Positions 49,501 through 56,922 of a DNA stretch of 64,000 nt are shown here, in pieces (position 1 is the first letter of the stretch; every line of letters begins with the position of its first letter). The position numbers and the translations under genes are program-made. Source of the DNA: Ensifer adhaerens (GTDB lineage: Bacteria; Pseudomonadota; Alphaproteobacteria; Rhizobiales; Rhizobiaceae); the NCBI RefSeq assembly GCF_002007205.1, contig NZ_LAZS01000012.1:496001-560000 (forward strand). The letters run 5' to 3'. The notes below the pieces were generated by a model that was given only the letters and a program-made list of their open reading frames with translations, made no database searches and had not been told where the DNA came from.

Positions 49501-50219
49501 AGTGCGTCGTCATGCACCAAACCGGCCACCCCTGAAAGCCGTGCTCGTTTGCGATCGGGGTCGAGAAGATAGAGAAGCGCGAAGGGGACATCCCTTTCGT
49601 GTTTCGCCAGTGTCTCGGCTGCGATCATGCAAGCCTCTGCCGGCGTCCGCGCATCGCCTGAGCGAGAGGCCAGATCGCGAAGGACAACGATCCGGCGTTC
49701 TCCAATGACCTTTTCGGTAATCTCGGTCACGGTGGCGAGGACGCCGCCGATGCCGTTCTCCGCAACGTCGTCAGGAACGGGGCTGTAGGCGATGGTGAAA
49801 TGGGTCTCTTCGAGAAAACCGTGCCGGTTGATCTCGAGCTCGATGTCGTCGTTCCAGGTCGGAGGGCCGCCATTGAAGGGGGTATCGATCAACGGTTTCA
49901 GAATATGCCAGATCTCGCTCCAGCATTCGCTGACCGGTTTGCCGAGTGCCCAGGAGTGCTTGGCTCCGAGCACCGGCCGATAGGCATCATTATAGATTGA
50001 AACATATTGCGGCCCCCACCACAGCAACAGCGGAAAGCGGTTTACCAACAGGAAGCGGATCATAATCCGCAGCGTCGGGGACCATTGCTCCATGGCCCCA
50101 AGTGCTGTCCGCGACCAGTCGAAGTCCTGAATCAGCATTTCCATCTCGCCATGGCCGACAGGCCATGACGCTTCGATGGGCAGCAGGTCCCCGTCGGACG
50201 TGTTTGTGGCGTCTGACAT
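46521..50219 (-). CDS. Hybrid sensor kinase with both HisKA and HWE kinase modules and two receivers
   Basis: A 1232-residue multi-domain protein. Order: PAS-like sensor (1-160), GAF-like (185-345), HisKA (FFSNVSHEFRTPLTLML) and HATPase (LNLLSNAFKF), receiver 1 (LLVVDDNADMRDYLRRLL, LILTDVMMPGFDG), PAS, HWE kinase (ELSHRVKNMLASVQAIARQT, MMLHELGTNAVKYGSLS, WRERGGPSI), receiver 2 (FAVIEDEPLIAFEIAAVLEE, VFVTGYGREALP, FATGUY type). Two autophosphorylation systems in one chain are unusual and imply an internal relay. An exact GSR promoter lies 36 bp upstream, suggesting positive feedback. Confidence 0.9.
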   Translation of the reverse strand: MSDATNTSDGDLLPIEASWPVGHGEMEMLIQDFDWSRTALGAMEQWSPTLRIMIRFLLVNRFPLLLWWGPQYVSIYNDAYRPVLGAKHSWALGKPVSECWSEIWHILKPLIDTPFNGGPPTWNDDIELEINRHGFLEETHFTIAYSPVPDDVAENGIGGVLATVTEITEKVIGERRIVVLRDLASRSGDARTPAEACMIAAETLAKHERDVPFALLYLLDPDRKRARLSGVAGLVHDDALCPQTVSLGQADRGKSWHFDMTLAPRVVNDLGSRFQALAGERPLDLPDTAIVLPLAAANAPEAAGYLVAGINPRLKLDEHYYDFLQLMKAQVASAITNAQSYEEERKRAEALAEIDRAKTVFFSNVSHEFRTPLTLMLGHIEDLLARGNQPPDDRERLLIAHRNSLRLLKLVNTLLEFSRIEAGRLQAHFEPTDLAAATAELASAFRSATEKAGLRLTVDTPPLPEAAHVDRQMWEKIVLNLLSNAFKFTLEGEIAVKLTANADNFVLAVRDTGIGIPAEEMPRLFERFHRVEGAEGRSREGSGIGLAFVQELVKLHGGTVSADSHLGKGTTLRVSIPRGSGHLAVDQTGTSESRPSTAIGISPFVEEALRWLPDSRRDAELPEVEPAAHLTQARNGRRHSLLVVDDNADMRDYLRRLLGAQYDLTVVGHGEAALAAIASQRPDLILTDVMMPGFDGLELLKRLRSEPQTTTIPIIVLSARAGEESRIEGMQAGADDYMIKPFSARELLARVEAHLKMSHHRTKAAERLRASEERFRAFVTASSDIVYRMSPDWREMRYLQGKDFVADTEDPSDSWLERYIPAADQAHILTTIEDAIRNKAVFEVDHRVILVDGSLGWTHSRAIPLLGSDGEVVEWFGAARDITDRKRSEETQQLLLSELSHRVKNMLASVQAIARQTLRSAKDPATFAESFSGRLQSMSRMHSLLTRTGWEGADLDDIIHDQLLPGTVDDDRVVASGPPISLDPQTAQHMAMMLHELGTNAVKYGSLSTRAGTVSIDWTLNDGTLCLDWRERGGPSIRSPVAQGFGTKLIEQVLSSGGGRAHRSVEAEGMRWEIVLPLEPDASNAAEFADPVSNGSPQTAASSVASIDGKTFAVIEDEPLIAFEIAAVLEEQHAQVAGPASTIGDALRIIDQEQLDGAMVDANLHGQSVEEIAAALTEKKIPFVFVTGYGREALPAGFTDARLLMKPFTSQQLIEAAALLVTRTNAVHRLRH

Positions 50220-50255
50220 GGCACGGATCCCCGATAGCTTCGCTCAGGCTTGCTA

Positions 50256-50280
50256 AACGCTCCGCCTTGAAAACAGTTCC
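50256..50280 (-). promoter_or_regulatory. GSR promoter for the hybrid kinase
   Basis: Minus strand: GGAAC (50280-50276), 16 bp, CGTT (50259-50256), exact consensus. Confidence 0.72.
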
Positions 50281-50358
50281 TTTTCGCGATTTTCCAGACC
50301 GGATGAAGTTCGGCGCGGGTCGCCGCCTTCGGGTTCTTTCTCAATGCCACCATTTCTT

Positions 50359-51216
50359 CTAGGACCGAATGGCATCGAGGACGGCCTGTATGAGCCGGCC
50401 CGAGGGCAGGTTCTGAGGTCTGATTAGCCCGATCTCGCGGCACGGGGCGTTGCGCAACGGAAGGCGCGCAACCCGCAGGTTGTCGAACAGGGACGAACGC
50501 CAGTCCGGCATCAGCGATACGCCCAGCCCAGCCTCGACCATCACCGATATCGCTTCGAGCGCGTCAAGCTCCAGCCATTCGCGCGGAAGGATGCGCTGGG
50601 ACTGAAGATAGGTATCGGCAAGCCGGCCGCCCCAGTTACTCCTGTCGTATCGAATGAAAGGTTGTTCGCGAAGCAAGCGATCGGCGGGAATGTGCGCGAG
50701 ATCAATCGGTGCCAGCACTACGAACGGCTCCGATCGGATCAGTTCCCAGCTTAGCGTCTTGGGGATGGGGAAGGGCGGTTTGACCAGGATCGCCGCGTCG
50801 ATCTTCTCCTCCACGACGCTGTTATAAAGTTCGGCCGATGTGCCTGGCAGCAGGAAGATGTCGACGCCCGGCGTCTTGTCGAAAACCCGCCGCAAGGCAT
50901 TCGGAAGCAGGCCGGTCAGAACCGTGGAGATGGCGCCGAGCCGGAGTTCTCCGAATGCCTGGTCGTCGTGCGCCAGGCCTTTCAACTGCCTGACTTCGGC
51001 CAGAACGCGCCGGCTCTTTTCCAGGATGGCGACGCCCGCTTCGGTTGGCTTCACCCGCCGACCTGATCGCGCGAGCAGAGGCAGTCCGATCTCGTCTTCC
51101 AACGCCTGAATACGTTGCGCTACCGCGGCTGGCGTCACGCCCATGCGCCGTGACGCCTCAGCCAGAGAGCCATGCTGAACCACAGCCAGAAAAGTTTCGA
51201 GAAAGCGGGTTTCCAT
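50359..51216 (-). CDS. LysR-family transcriptional regulator
   Basis: A 285-residue regulator. The frame is open further upstream but the real start is ATG 51216, giving the standard ETRFLETFLAVVQHGSLAEA helix-turn-helix start. The recognition helix is in VTPAAVAQRIQALEDEIGLP. Residues 90-285 form the periplasmic-binding-like effector domain. It is divergent from the SDR-RraA-DapA operon (93-bp gap) and very likely controls it. Effector unknown. Confidence 0.9.
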   Translation of the reverse strand: METRFLETFLAVVQHGSLAEASRRMGVTPAAVAQRIQALEDEIGLPLLARSGRRVKPTEAGVAILEKSRRVLAEVRQLKGLAHDDQAFGELRLGAISTVLTGLLPNALRRVFDKTPGVDIFLLPGTSAELYNSVVEEKIDAAILVKPPFPIPKTLSWELIRSEPFVVLAPIDLAHIPADRLLREQPFIRYDRSNWGGRLADTYLQSQRILPREWLELDALEAISVMVEAGLGVSLMPDWRSSLFDNLRVARLPLRNAPCREIGLIRPQNLPSGRLIQAVLDAIRS

Positions 51217-51309
51217 CGTTAGTTTTTCTATCGTCTGAAGGGATAAAAAGGAAGGTTTTTCTTCCGTTTTGGCCTTGTCATAGTGGCGCGAATGCAAGAG
51301 GAGGAAGAG

Positions 51310-52095
51310 TTGGATCTTCAGTTGAACAGCAAGACGGCGCTCGTATTCGGCGCCGGTGGTGGGCTTGGCGGCGCAATCGCAAGGTCGCTCGCGGCCGAGG
51401 GCGCTTCCGTCGTCGTCGCCGACATCCACGAAGAAAGCGCCAAGGCGACCGCGGACAAAATCAGGGCCGAGGGTGGCAAGGCCATTCCGCTCACCTGGGA
51501 TATCGGCGACCTGTCCCTGATTGGTCAGAAGCTCGATGCCATAAAGACCGCCTTCGGACCGGTCGACATCCTCGTCAACAACACCGGCGGCCCACCGCCG
51601 ACGCCCGCCGCGGGACAGTCGCCCGACGATTGGTCGAAATACTTCGACCTCATGGTCCGGTCGGTGATCGCGGTCACCGACGCGGTGCTGCCGGGCATGC
51701 GCGCGCGCAAATGGGGGCGCATTATCACCTCCACGTCTTCCGGTGTCGTCGCGCCGATTGCAAATCTCGGGATATCGAACAGCCTGCGCCTGGCTTTGGT
51801 CGGCTGGTCGAAAACCTTGGCGCGCGAGGTTGGGCGCGACGGAATCACCGCCAACATCGTCTTGCCGGGGCGCATCGCCACGGGGCGGATCGTCTTTCTG
51901 GACGAGCAGAAGGCCAAGCGCGAGAACCGGCCGGTTGCCGATGTCACCGCCGAAAGCACCGGATCGATCCCGGTCGGCCGCTATGGCGAACCGAAGGAAT
52001 ATGGCGACACCGTCACCTTCCTTGCTAGCCCCCGCGCATCCTACATCACCGGCTCCGTCATTCGCGTCGATGGCGGCCTGATCAACAGCATCTGA
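51310..52095 (+). CDS. SDR-family oxidoreductase
   Basis: A 261-residue classical short-chain dehydrogenase. TTG 51310 is chosen because AGGAGG lies six bases upstream and the product begins DLQLNSKTALVFGAGGGLGG. GAGGGLGGAI is the cofactor loop, NNTGG the structural motif and SGxxGxYxxxK-like positions follow STSSGVV. The usual catalytic tyrosine before SNSLRLALVGWSK is replaced (ISNSLRLALVGWSK has no YxxxK), so catalysis may be altered. First gene of a three-gene catabolic operon. Confidence 0.83.
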   Translation: MDLQLNSKTALVFGAGGGLGGAIARSLAAEGASVVVADIHEESAKATADKIRAEGGKAIPLTWDIGDLSLIGQKLDAIKTAFGPVDILVNNTGGPPPTPAAGQSPDDWSKYFDLMVRSVIAVTDAVLPGMRARKWGRIITSTSSGVVAPIANLGISNSLRLALVGWSKTLAREVGRDGITANIVLPGRIATGRIVFLDEQKAKRENRPVADVTAESTGSIPVGRYGEPKEYGDTVTFLASPRASYITGSVIRVDGGLINSI

Positions 52096-52112
52096 TCTGT
52101 GCGAGGTCTCCC

Positions 52113-52820
52113 ATGACACTTGAGCCTCAAGTCGTTGAAATCCTGAAGGGCGTGTCCACTGCGACGCTCACGACCGTTCTCCTGAAAAAAGGACTTCGCA
52201 ACGTCTGGATCCGTGGCACGAAGCCACTGAAGCCCGGTCAGGGACGCGTTGTCGGCAAGGCATTCACGCTGCGCTTCATCCCCGCTCGCGAGGACCTCGC
52301 CACGCCAGCGAGTTGGGCATCGCCGATCTCCACCCGGGCGGCGATCGAAGCGATGCCGGAGGGGTGCGTTGCCGTTGCCGACGCGATGGGCGTCAACGAT
52401 GCCGGCATCTTCGGCGACATCCTGTGCGCCCGGATGGCGAAACTGAAAGTCGCCGGCCTCGTCACCGACGGCATGATGCGGGACGCCGAAGGCGTGCTGG
52501 CGAGCGGCATGAAGGTGTGGTGCAATGGCATCGCGGCCCCGCCTTCCGTCGCAGGCCTGACCTTCGTCGGATGGCAAGAGCCGATCAATTGCGGCGGCGT
52601 CGCCGTTCTGCCTGATGATATTGTCGTGGTCGACGACGACGGTGCAGTCCTTGTCCCGGCGGCTTTTCTCGGTGAGGTCCTCGCCGAGGCGCCCGAGCAG
52701 GAGCGCATGGAGGCCTGGATCATGAGCGAAGTGGACCGGGGGGTGCCGCTTCCCGGTCTTTACCCGATGAACGCAGAAACGAAGGCCCGCTACGAGGCCT
52801 GGAAGGAAAGCCAGAAATGA
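52113..52820 (+). CDS. RraA-family protein (HMG/CHA-aldolase-like)
   Basis: A 235-residue protein. VSTATLTTVLLKKGLRNVWI is the RraA N-terminal helix. VAVADAMGVNDAGIFGDILC and GLVTDGMMRDAEGVLASGM contain the Arg-Asp pair typical of 4-hydroxy-4-methyl-2-oxoglutarate aldolases and 4-carboxy-4-hydroxy-2-oxoadipate aldolases. VVVDDDGAVLVP closes the fold. With the neighbouring SDR and DapA-type aldolase/dehydratase it suggests breakdown of a branched or hydroxylated keto acid. It overlaps the next gene by 4 bases. Confidence 0.87.
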   Translation: MTLEPQVVEILKGVSTATLTTVLLKKGLRNVWIRGTKPLKPGQGRVVGKAFTLRFIPAREDLATPASWASPISTRAAIEAMPEGCVAVADAMGVNDAGIFGDILCARMAKLKVAGLVTDGMMRDAEGVLASGMKVWCNGIAAPPSVAGLTFVGWQEPINCGGVAVLPDDIVVVDDDGAVLVPAAFLGEVLAEAPEQERMEAWIMSEVDRGVPLPGLYPMNAETKARYEAWKESQK

Positions 52821-53743
52821 CGTTCAGCACGCAATCCAAGGGCGTCTACGCCATCGCGACGACACCGTTTCACGATGACGGCTCGATCGACTTCACTTCG
52901 CTCGACCGGCTGACGGATTTTTACGAGGAGAGTGGTTGCACCGGCGTCACGATCCTCGGGATCATGGGTGAGGCCCCGAAGCTCGAACCGGAGGAAAGCC
53001 GGGCTATCGTCAAGCGTGTGGTCTCACGATCCAAGATCCCGGTCATCGTCGGGGTCTCCGCGCCGGGCTTTGCCAGCATGCGCTCGTTGGCGCGTGTGTC
53101 GATGGACATGGGTGCTGCCGGCGTGATGATCGCTCCGCCACCTGCCCTGCGCGCGGATGATCAGATCATCAACTATTTCGCCGGCGCGGTCGAAGCCGTC
53201 GGCGAAGATGTGCCGTGGGTTCTGCAGGATTACCCGCTGACCCTTACGGTGGTCATGACTCCAGGCGTCATCGCGAAGATCGTCACCAACCACCCGTCCT
53301 GCCTGATGTTGAAGCACGAGGACTGGCCCGGCCTGGAGAAGATCTCGAAGCTCAGGGCCATGCAGAAGACGGGAGAACTTCGCGACTTTTCCATCCTCTG
53401 CGGCAACGGCGGCCTTTTCCTCGACTTCGAGCCGGAACGAGGTGCTGACGGCGCCATGACCGGCTACGGCTTCCCGGACATGCTCACCGAACTGAATGGG
53501 CTGTTTGCCGCCGGGAAGAGGGATGAGGCGCACGATCTCTTCGACGCGCACCTGCCGTTGATCCGTTACGAGCAACAGCTCGGGATCGGCCTTGCCATTC
53601 GCAAGCACGTTCTGAAGCGTCGCGGGATCATCACTTCCGACGCACAACGCAAGCCGGCCCAGATGCTGAGCCCGACAGCGCGCGCGGAAGTGGACTATCT
53701 GCTTGCCCGCCTCGCGAGATACGACAAGCGCGCGGCTCTCTAG
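52817..53743 (+). CDS. Dihydrodipicolinate synthase (DapA)/N-acetylneuraminate lyase-family enzyme
   Basis: A 308-residue TIM-barrel lyase or dehydratase. GVYAIATTPFHDDGSIDFTS is the usual start. GCTGVTILGIMGEAPKLEPE matches the family substrate loop with GE in place of the more common GE/GT pair. QDYPL has the catalytic tyrosine and LMLKHEDWPG the Schiff-base lysine. It is not the biosynthetic DapA, given the operon. It may be a keto-deoxy sugar-acid aldolase or dehydratase. Confidence 0.88.
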   Translation: MTFSTQSKGVYAIATTPFHDDGSIDFTSLDRLTDFYEESGCTGVTILGIMGEAPKLEPEESRAIVKRVVSRSKIPVIVGVSAPGFASMRSLARVSMDMGAAGVMIAPPPALRADDQIINYFAGAVEAVGEDVPWVLQDYPLTLTVVMTPGVIAKIVTNHPSCLMLKHEDWPGLEKISKLRAMQKTGELRDFSILCGNGGLFLDFEPERGADGAMTGYGFPDMLTELNGLFAAGKRDEAHDLFDAHLPLIRYEQQLGIGLAIRKHVLKRRGIITSDAQRKPAQMLSPTARAEVDYLLARLARYDKRAAL

Positions 53744-53787
53744 GCGTTTCTTCCGCCTGGTCCCGTCCGTCCCTGATCTACAGCGCC

Positions 53788-53881
53788 GCGCGTCTTATCA
53801 GACGCGCAAAGGTCGCTGTAGAAATTTGAATTGCTGCATGTTTTTGTCCTTTAATCGGCTACGATTAAAGGAAACATGCAG
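53788..53881. repeat. Rhizobial intergenic palindromic repeat (two stem-loops)
   Basis: Stem 1: 53788-53795 with 53800-53807 (8 bp). Stem 2: 53847-53857 with 53862-53872 (11 bp), extended by 53834-53842 with 53873-53881 (9 bp) after a 4-base bulge. The layout and sequence recall the palindromic intergenic elements spread through Rhizobiaceae genomes (RIME-like). It follows the DapA stop and could terminate that operon. No gene in 53744-54014. Confidence 0.6.
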
Positions 53882-54014
53882 TAGAGCGGCGGACGGGTTT
53901 TGAAAGGTCGCCCCGTTCTGCGACTTTTCACTGCGGTCTGTGCTCACGCTCGCGAGCCTGATACTCTGGCATTGCCGATTGTCGAATACACCTGTTGCAG
54001 AACGAGGTTTGACG

Positions 54015-54137
54015 ATGCAGGGCCAGGAAACCTTCCTTGAAAGAACTTTGCGTATCGGCGTGATCGTTGCGGTCGCGATCCTGCTGGCGGCGATCCAGTA
54101 CGTGGTGTCGTCGCGAGGCCTCTATCCCGTTTTCTGA
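54015..54137 (+). CDS. Small single-helix membrane protein
   Basis: A 40-residue protein: QGQETFLERTLRIGVIVAVA, continuing into a hydrophobic helix and a short tail SSRGLYPVF. GAGG lies upstream of ATG 54015. Short proteins of this form occur in rhizobial genomes, but I recognise no named family. Coding is plausible, not certain. Confidence 0.5.
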   Translation: MQGQETFLERTLRIGVIVAVAILLAAIQYVVSSRGLYPVF

Positions 54138-54189
54138 GACCGCATCTAACTCCTGGAGTTGATGAGACGATCGGTCACTGCTGGCGAAC

Positions 54190-54215
54190 CCCGCCGCCCA
54201 GCAATGGACGGCGGG
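54190..54215 (-). terminator. Possible terminator after the aldehyde dehydrogenase gene
   Basis: A 7-bp GC stem (54190-54196 with 54209-54215), 12-base loop, 15 bp beyond the minus-strand stop at 54230. No strong T-run. Confidence 0.42.
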
Positions 54216-54229
54216 TCTCATGCTCACAC

Positions 54230-55663
54230 CTATGCCGACGTGTAGGCCGTCTTGACGGTTGTGTAGAACTCGGCGGCGTAGCGCCCCTGCTCGCGCGAGC
54301 CGTGCGACGAGCCCTTGCGGCCGCCGAAGGGCACGTGGAAATCGACGCCCGCGGTCGGCAGGTTGACCATCACCATGCCGGCTTCGGCATTGCGCTTGAA
54401 ATGGGTCGCGTGCTTGAGGCTGGTGGTGGCGATGCCCGAGGACAGACCGAACGGCGTGTCGTTGGCGACGCTGAGCGCCTCATCGTAGTCCTTGACGCGG
54501 ATGACGGATGCGACCGGCCCGAAGATCTCTTCCCGGCTGATGCGCATGGCGTTCGTCGCTTCGGTAAACAGCGCCGGCTGCAGATAGAAGCCGGGCGTGT
54601 CGCGCTTCAAAAGCTCGCCGCCGAAGGCGAGCTTGGCGCCCTCCTGGCGGCCGATGGCGATATAGTCGGTGTCCTGGTTGAGCTGGCTCTGATCGACCAC
54701 CGGACCGATCTGGGTGCCGGCCTTCAAGGCATCGTCGATGACAAGCCCCTTCATCCGTTCGCCCATCGCGGCGACGAAGCGATCGTGAATGCCCTCGGTG
54801 ACGATGAAGCGCGACGACGCGGTGCAGCGCTGGCCGGTGGAGAAGAAGGCGGAGTTGACCGCCGCCTCGACCGCAACCGAAAGATCGGCATCGTCGAGCA
54901 CGACGAAGGGGTTCTTGCCGCCCATTTCCAGCTGGTATTTGCGATTGTGCTCGACCGAGGCGAGCGCCACGCGTTTGCCGGTGCCGGTCGAGCCGGTGAA
55001 GGTGATGGCGTGGATGTCCGGGCTGTCGAGCATCGCCTGGCCGACGACCGAGCCTTTGCCCATGACGAGGTTCAAGACACCCTTCGGCAGACCGGCACGA
55101 TGGAGAATGTCGACGATGGCCCAGGAACTGCCGGGCACCAGTTCGGCCGGTTTGAAGACGACGGTGTTGCCGTAGCAGAGCGCCGGCGCGATCTTCCAGG
55201 CGGGAATGGCGATCGGGAAGTTCCAGGGCGTGATGATACCAACGACGCCGACCGGCTCGCGGGTGATCTCGACGCCGATGTTGGGCCGCGCCGACGGCAG
55301 CACTTCGCCCGCCAACCGCAGGCACTCGCCGGCAAAGAAGTCGAAGATCTGGCCGGCGCGCACGGTCTCGCCGATGCCTTCAGCGAGCGTCTTGCCTTCC
55401 TCGCGCGACAAGAGCCTTCCGAGTTCGTCCTTGCGCGCAAGGATCTCGTCGGCGGTCTTTCTTAGGATCGCGTGACGCTCGAGGATGCCCGAGCGTGACC
55501 ACGCCGGAAACGCCGCCTTGGCTGCAGCGATCGCCAGACGCGCATCGTCGGCCGACGCACGGGCATATTCGCCGACCACGTCGTTGGTGTCGGACGGGTT
55601 GATGTTGCGGAACGCTTCGCCACCGGCGATCCATTCCCCATCGATCAGGTTTTTCTGCACCAT
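54230..55663 (-). CDS. NAD(P)-dependent aldehyde dehydrogenase (semialdehyde dehydrogenase type)
   Basis: A 477-residue enzyme. IITPWNFPIAIPAWKIAPAL is the cofactor/substrate-access block. FTGSTGTGKRV binds NAD. QLEMGGKNPFVVLDDAD carries the general-base glutamate and STGQRCTASSRF the catalytic cysteine. The overall pattern resembles alpha-ketoglutaric-semialdehyde and succinate-semialdehyde dehydrogenases. GGAGGATAGAT precedes ATG 55663. It is divergent from the NMT1/TauT-type importer and shares its operator region, so it probably oxidises an aldehyde from the imported substrate. Confidence 0.9.
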   Translation of the reverse strand: MVQKNLIDGEWIAGGEAFRNINPSDTNDVVGEYARASADDARLAIAAAKAAFPAWSRSGILERHAILRKTADEILARKDELGRLLSREEGKTLAEGIGETVRAGQIFDFFAGECLRLAGEVLPSARPNIGVEITREPVGVVGIITPWNFPIAIPAWKIAPALCYGNTVVFKPAELVPGSSWAIVDILHRAGLPKGVLNLVMGKGSVVGQAMLDSPDIHAITFTGSTGTGKRVALASVEHNRKYQLEMGGKNPFVVLDDADLSVAVEAAVNSAFFSTGQRCTASSRFIVTEGIHDRFVAAMGERMKGLVIDDALKAGTQIGPVVDQSQLNQDTDYIAIGRQEGAKLAFGGELLKRDTPGFYLQPALFTEATNAMRISREEIFGPVASVIRVKDYDEALSVANDTPFGLSSGIATTSLKHATHFKRNAEAGMVMVNLPTAGVDFHVPFGGRKGSSHGSREQGRYAAEFYTTVKTAYTSA

Positions 55664-55754
55664 ATCTATCCTCCGCGGCGCTCAGACTTTGATGATGCCT
55701 TCGCTTATCGGATGCGAGCGAGCCCGCACAAAGAACAATCTTTAGACCCCGCCA

Positions 55755-55805
55755 TTGCCGAAACGGCAAACCTGATTGCCAATCCGAGCGTTGCCGTATC
55801 GGCAA
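55755..55805. promoter_or_regulatory. Twin TTGCCG-N3-CGGCAA operators in the divergent promoter
   Basis: TTGCCGAAACGGCAA (55755-55769) and TTGCCGTATCGGCAA (55791-55805) are perfect palindromes apart from their 3-base centres, 36 bp centre to centre. TTGCC appears again between them. Each contains a T-N11-A pattern typical of LysR sites. The LysR regulator at 61999-62922 is the likely ligand. Otherwise the 55664-55883 gap holds no gene. Confidence 0.7.
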
Positions 55806-55883
55806 TACCAACCGCTAAAAATTGTGCTTTATGAGATGCCAAATTCCATCATCATCGCTCCCATAACAAGCAAGGGGAACGAT

Positions 55884-56918
55884 ATGTCTCGTTTTATGAT
55901 GAACCGCCGAGGGTTCCTTTCGAATGCGGCCGCAATGGGCGCGATTGCTGCGACCCATAGCCTTATCAATGTTTCACCCGGCCTGACTGCCGACAGCACC
56001 ACGATCCGCATGCAGCTCGGTTGGCTGCCTTCCAATGGGCTTCTCGGAGAGCTCGTAGCCCGCAAGAAGGGCTACTACGCCGAGAAGGGCATCGAACTCG
56101 AAATCGTGCCCGGCGGACCGAATGTCGATGGTGTGGCGGGCGTTGCCGTCGGCCAGTCGACCATCGGTCAGATTTCCTCAAGCCCCTCGGTGATGCTCGC
56201 CCGTTCGGCCGGCGCGCCGATCAAGGCATTCGCGGCCGGCTACCAGAAACATCCCTTCGCCTACTTCTCCCGCAAGGCAAATCCGATCGCCAAGCCACAG
56301 GACATGGTCGGCAAGACGATCGCCGCGATCCCGACCTCGGTCATTCTTCTGCGCGCGCTTCTCGCCAAGAACGGGATCTCGGAAGACCAGGTCAAGATCG
56401 TCAACATGGGCTCGGACATGAACCAGCTCGTCACCGGCCAGGCCGATGCGGTCTGTGGCTGGCTGACCAACGTCAACGCCCTGAAGGTTCTGGGCGACGA
56501 CCGGGTCGATCTGACGCTCTGGGACGGCGGTATCCGCCTCTACGCCAACGTCTACTACACCACCGACGACCAGTTGCAAAATCACGCGGACCATCTCGCG
56601 GCCTTCGTCTCCGGGTCGGCACGGGGATGGGGTTATGCCCGCGACAACCAGGAAGAGGCCGTCGACATCCTGCTCGAATCCTACCCGAACCTCGACAAGG
56701 CGAGCGAGCTTGAGGCCATCGGGCCGCTGATGAAGTTCGTGTTCAACGAGACCACCGCCACCGAGGGGTGGGGCGGTATGGACCGGGCAAACTGGGAAGA
56801 GCAGATCAAGACCTATGCGGACCTCGGCCAGTTCACCGGCCCCGTCCCCAAAGCCGACGACGTCTACACGATGGCGATCCTGGATGCGACCGCCGATGTC
56901 CGCAAGAGCGTAGGGTAA
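55884..56918 (+). CDS. ABC transporter substrate-binding protein, NMT1/SsuA/TauA type
   Basis: A 344-residue exported protein with a twin-arginine-like start (MNRRGFLSNAAAMGAIAATH). The mature protein has MQLGWLPSNGLLGELVARKK, GYYAEKGIELEIVPGG and the VAVGQSTIGQISSSP block, typical of receptors for sulfonates, hydroxymethylpyrimidine precursors or aromatic/heterocyclic compounds. AAGGGGAAC precedes ATG 55884. It is followed by its ATPase after 4 bases. Confidence 0.88.
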   Translation: MSRFMMNRRGFLSNAAAMGAIAATHSLINVSPGLTADSTTIRMQLGWLPSNGLLGELVARKKGYYAEKGIELEIVPGGPNVDGVAGVAVGQSTIGQISSSPSVMLARSAGAPIKAFAAGYQKHPFAYFSRKANPIAKPQDMVGKTIAAIPTSVILLRALLAKNGISEDQVKIVNMGSDMNQLVTGQADAVCGWLTNVNALKVLGDDRVDLTLWDGGIRLYANVYYTTDDQLQNHADHLAAFVSGSARGWGYARDNQEEAVDILLESYPNLDKASELEAIGPLMKFVFNETTATEGWGGMDRANWEEQIKTYADLGQFTGPVPKADDVYTMAILDATADVRKSVG

Positions 56919-56922
56919 GGCG

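Noticed and set aside
51217-52119. Long N-terminal extension of the LysR frame at 50359
   Set aside because: The extension runs antisense through the SDR gene and has low-complexity composition; the canonical LysR start is ATG 51216.
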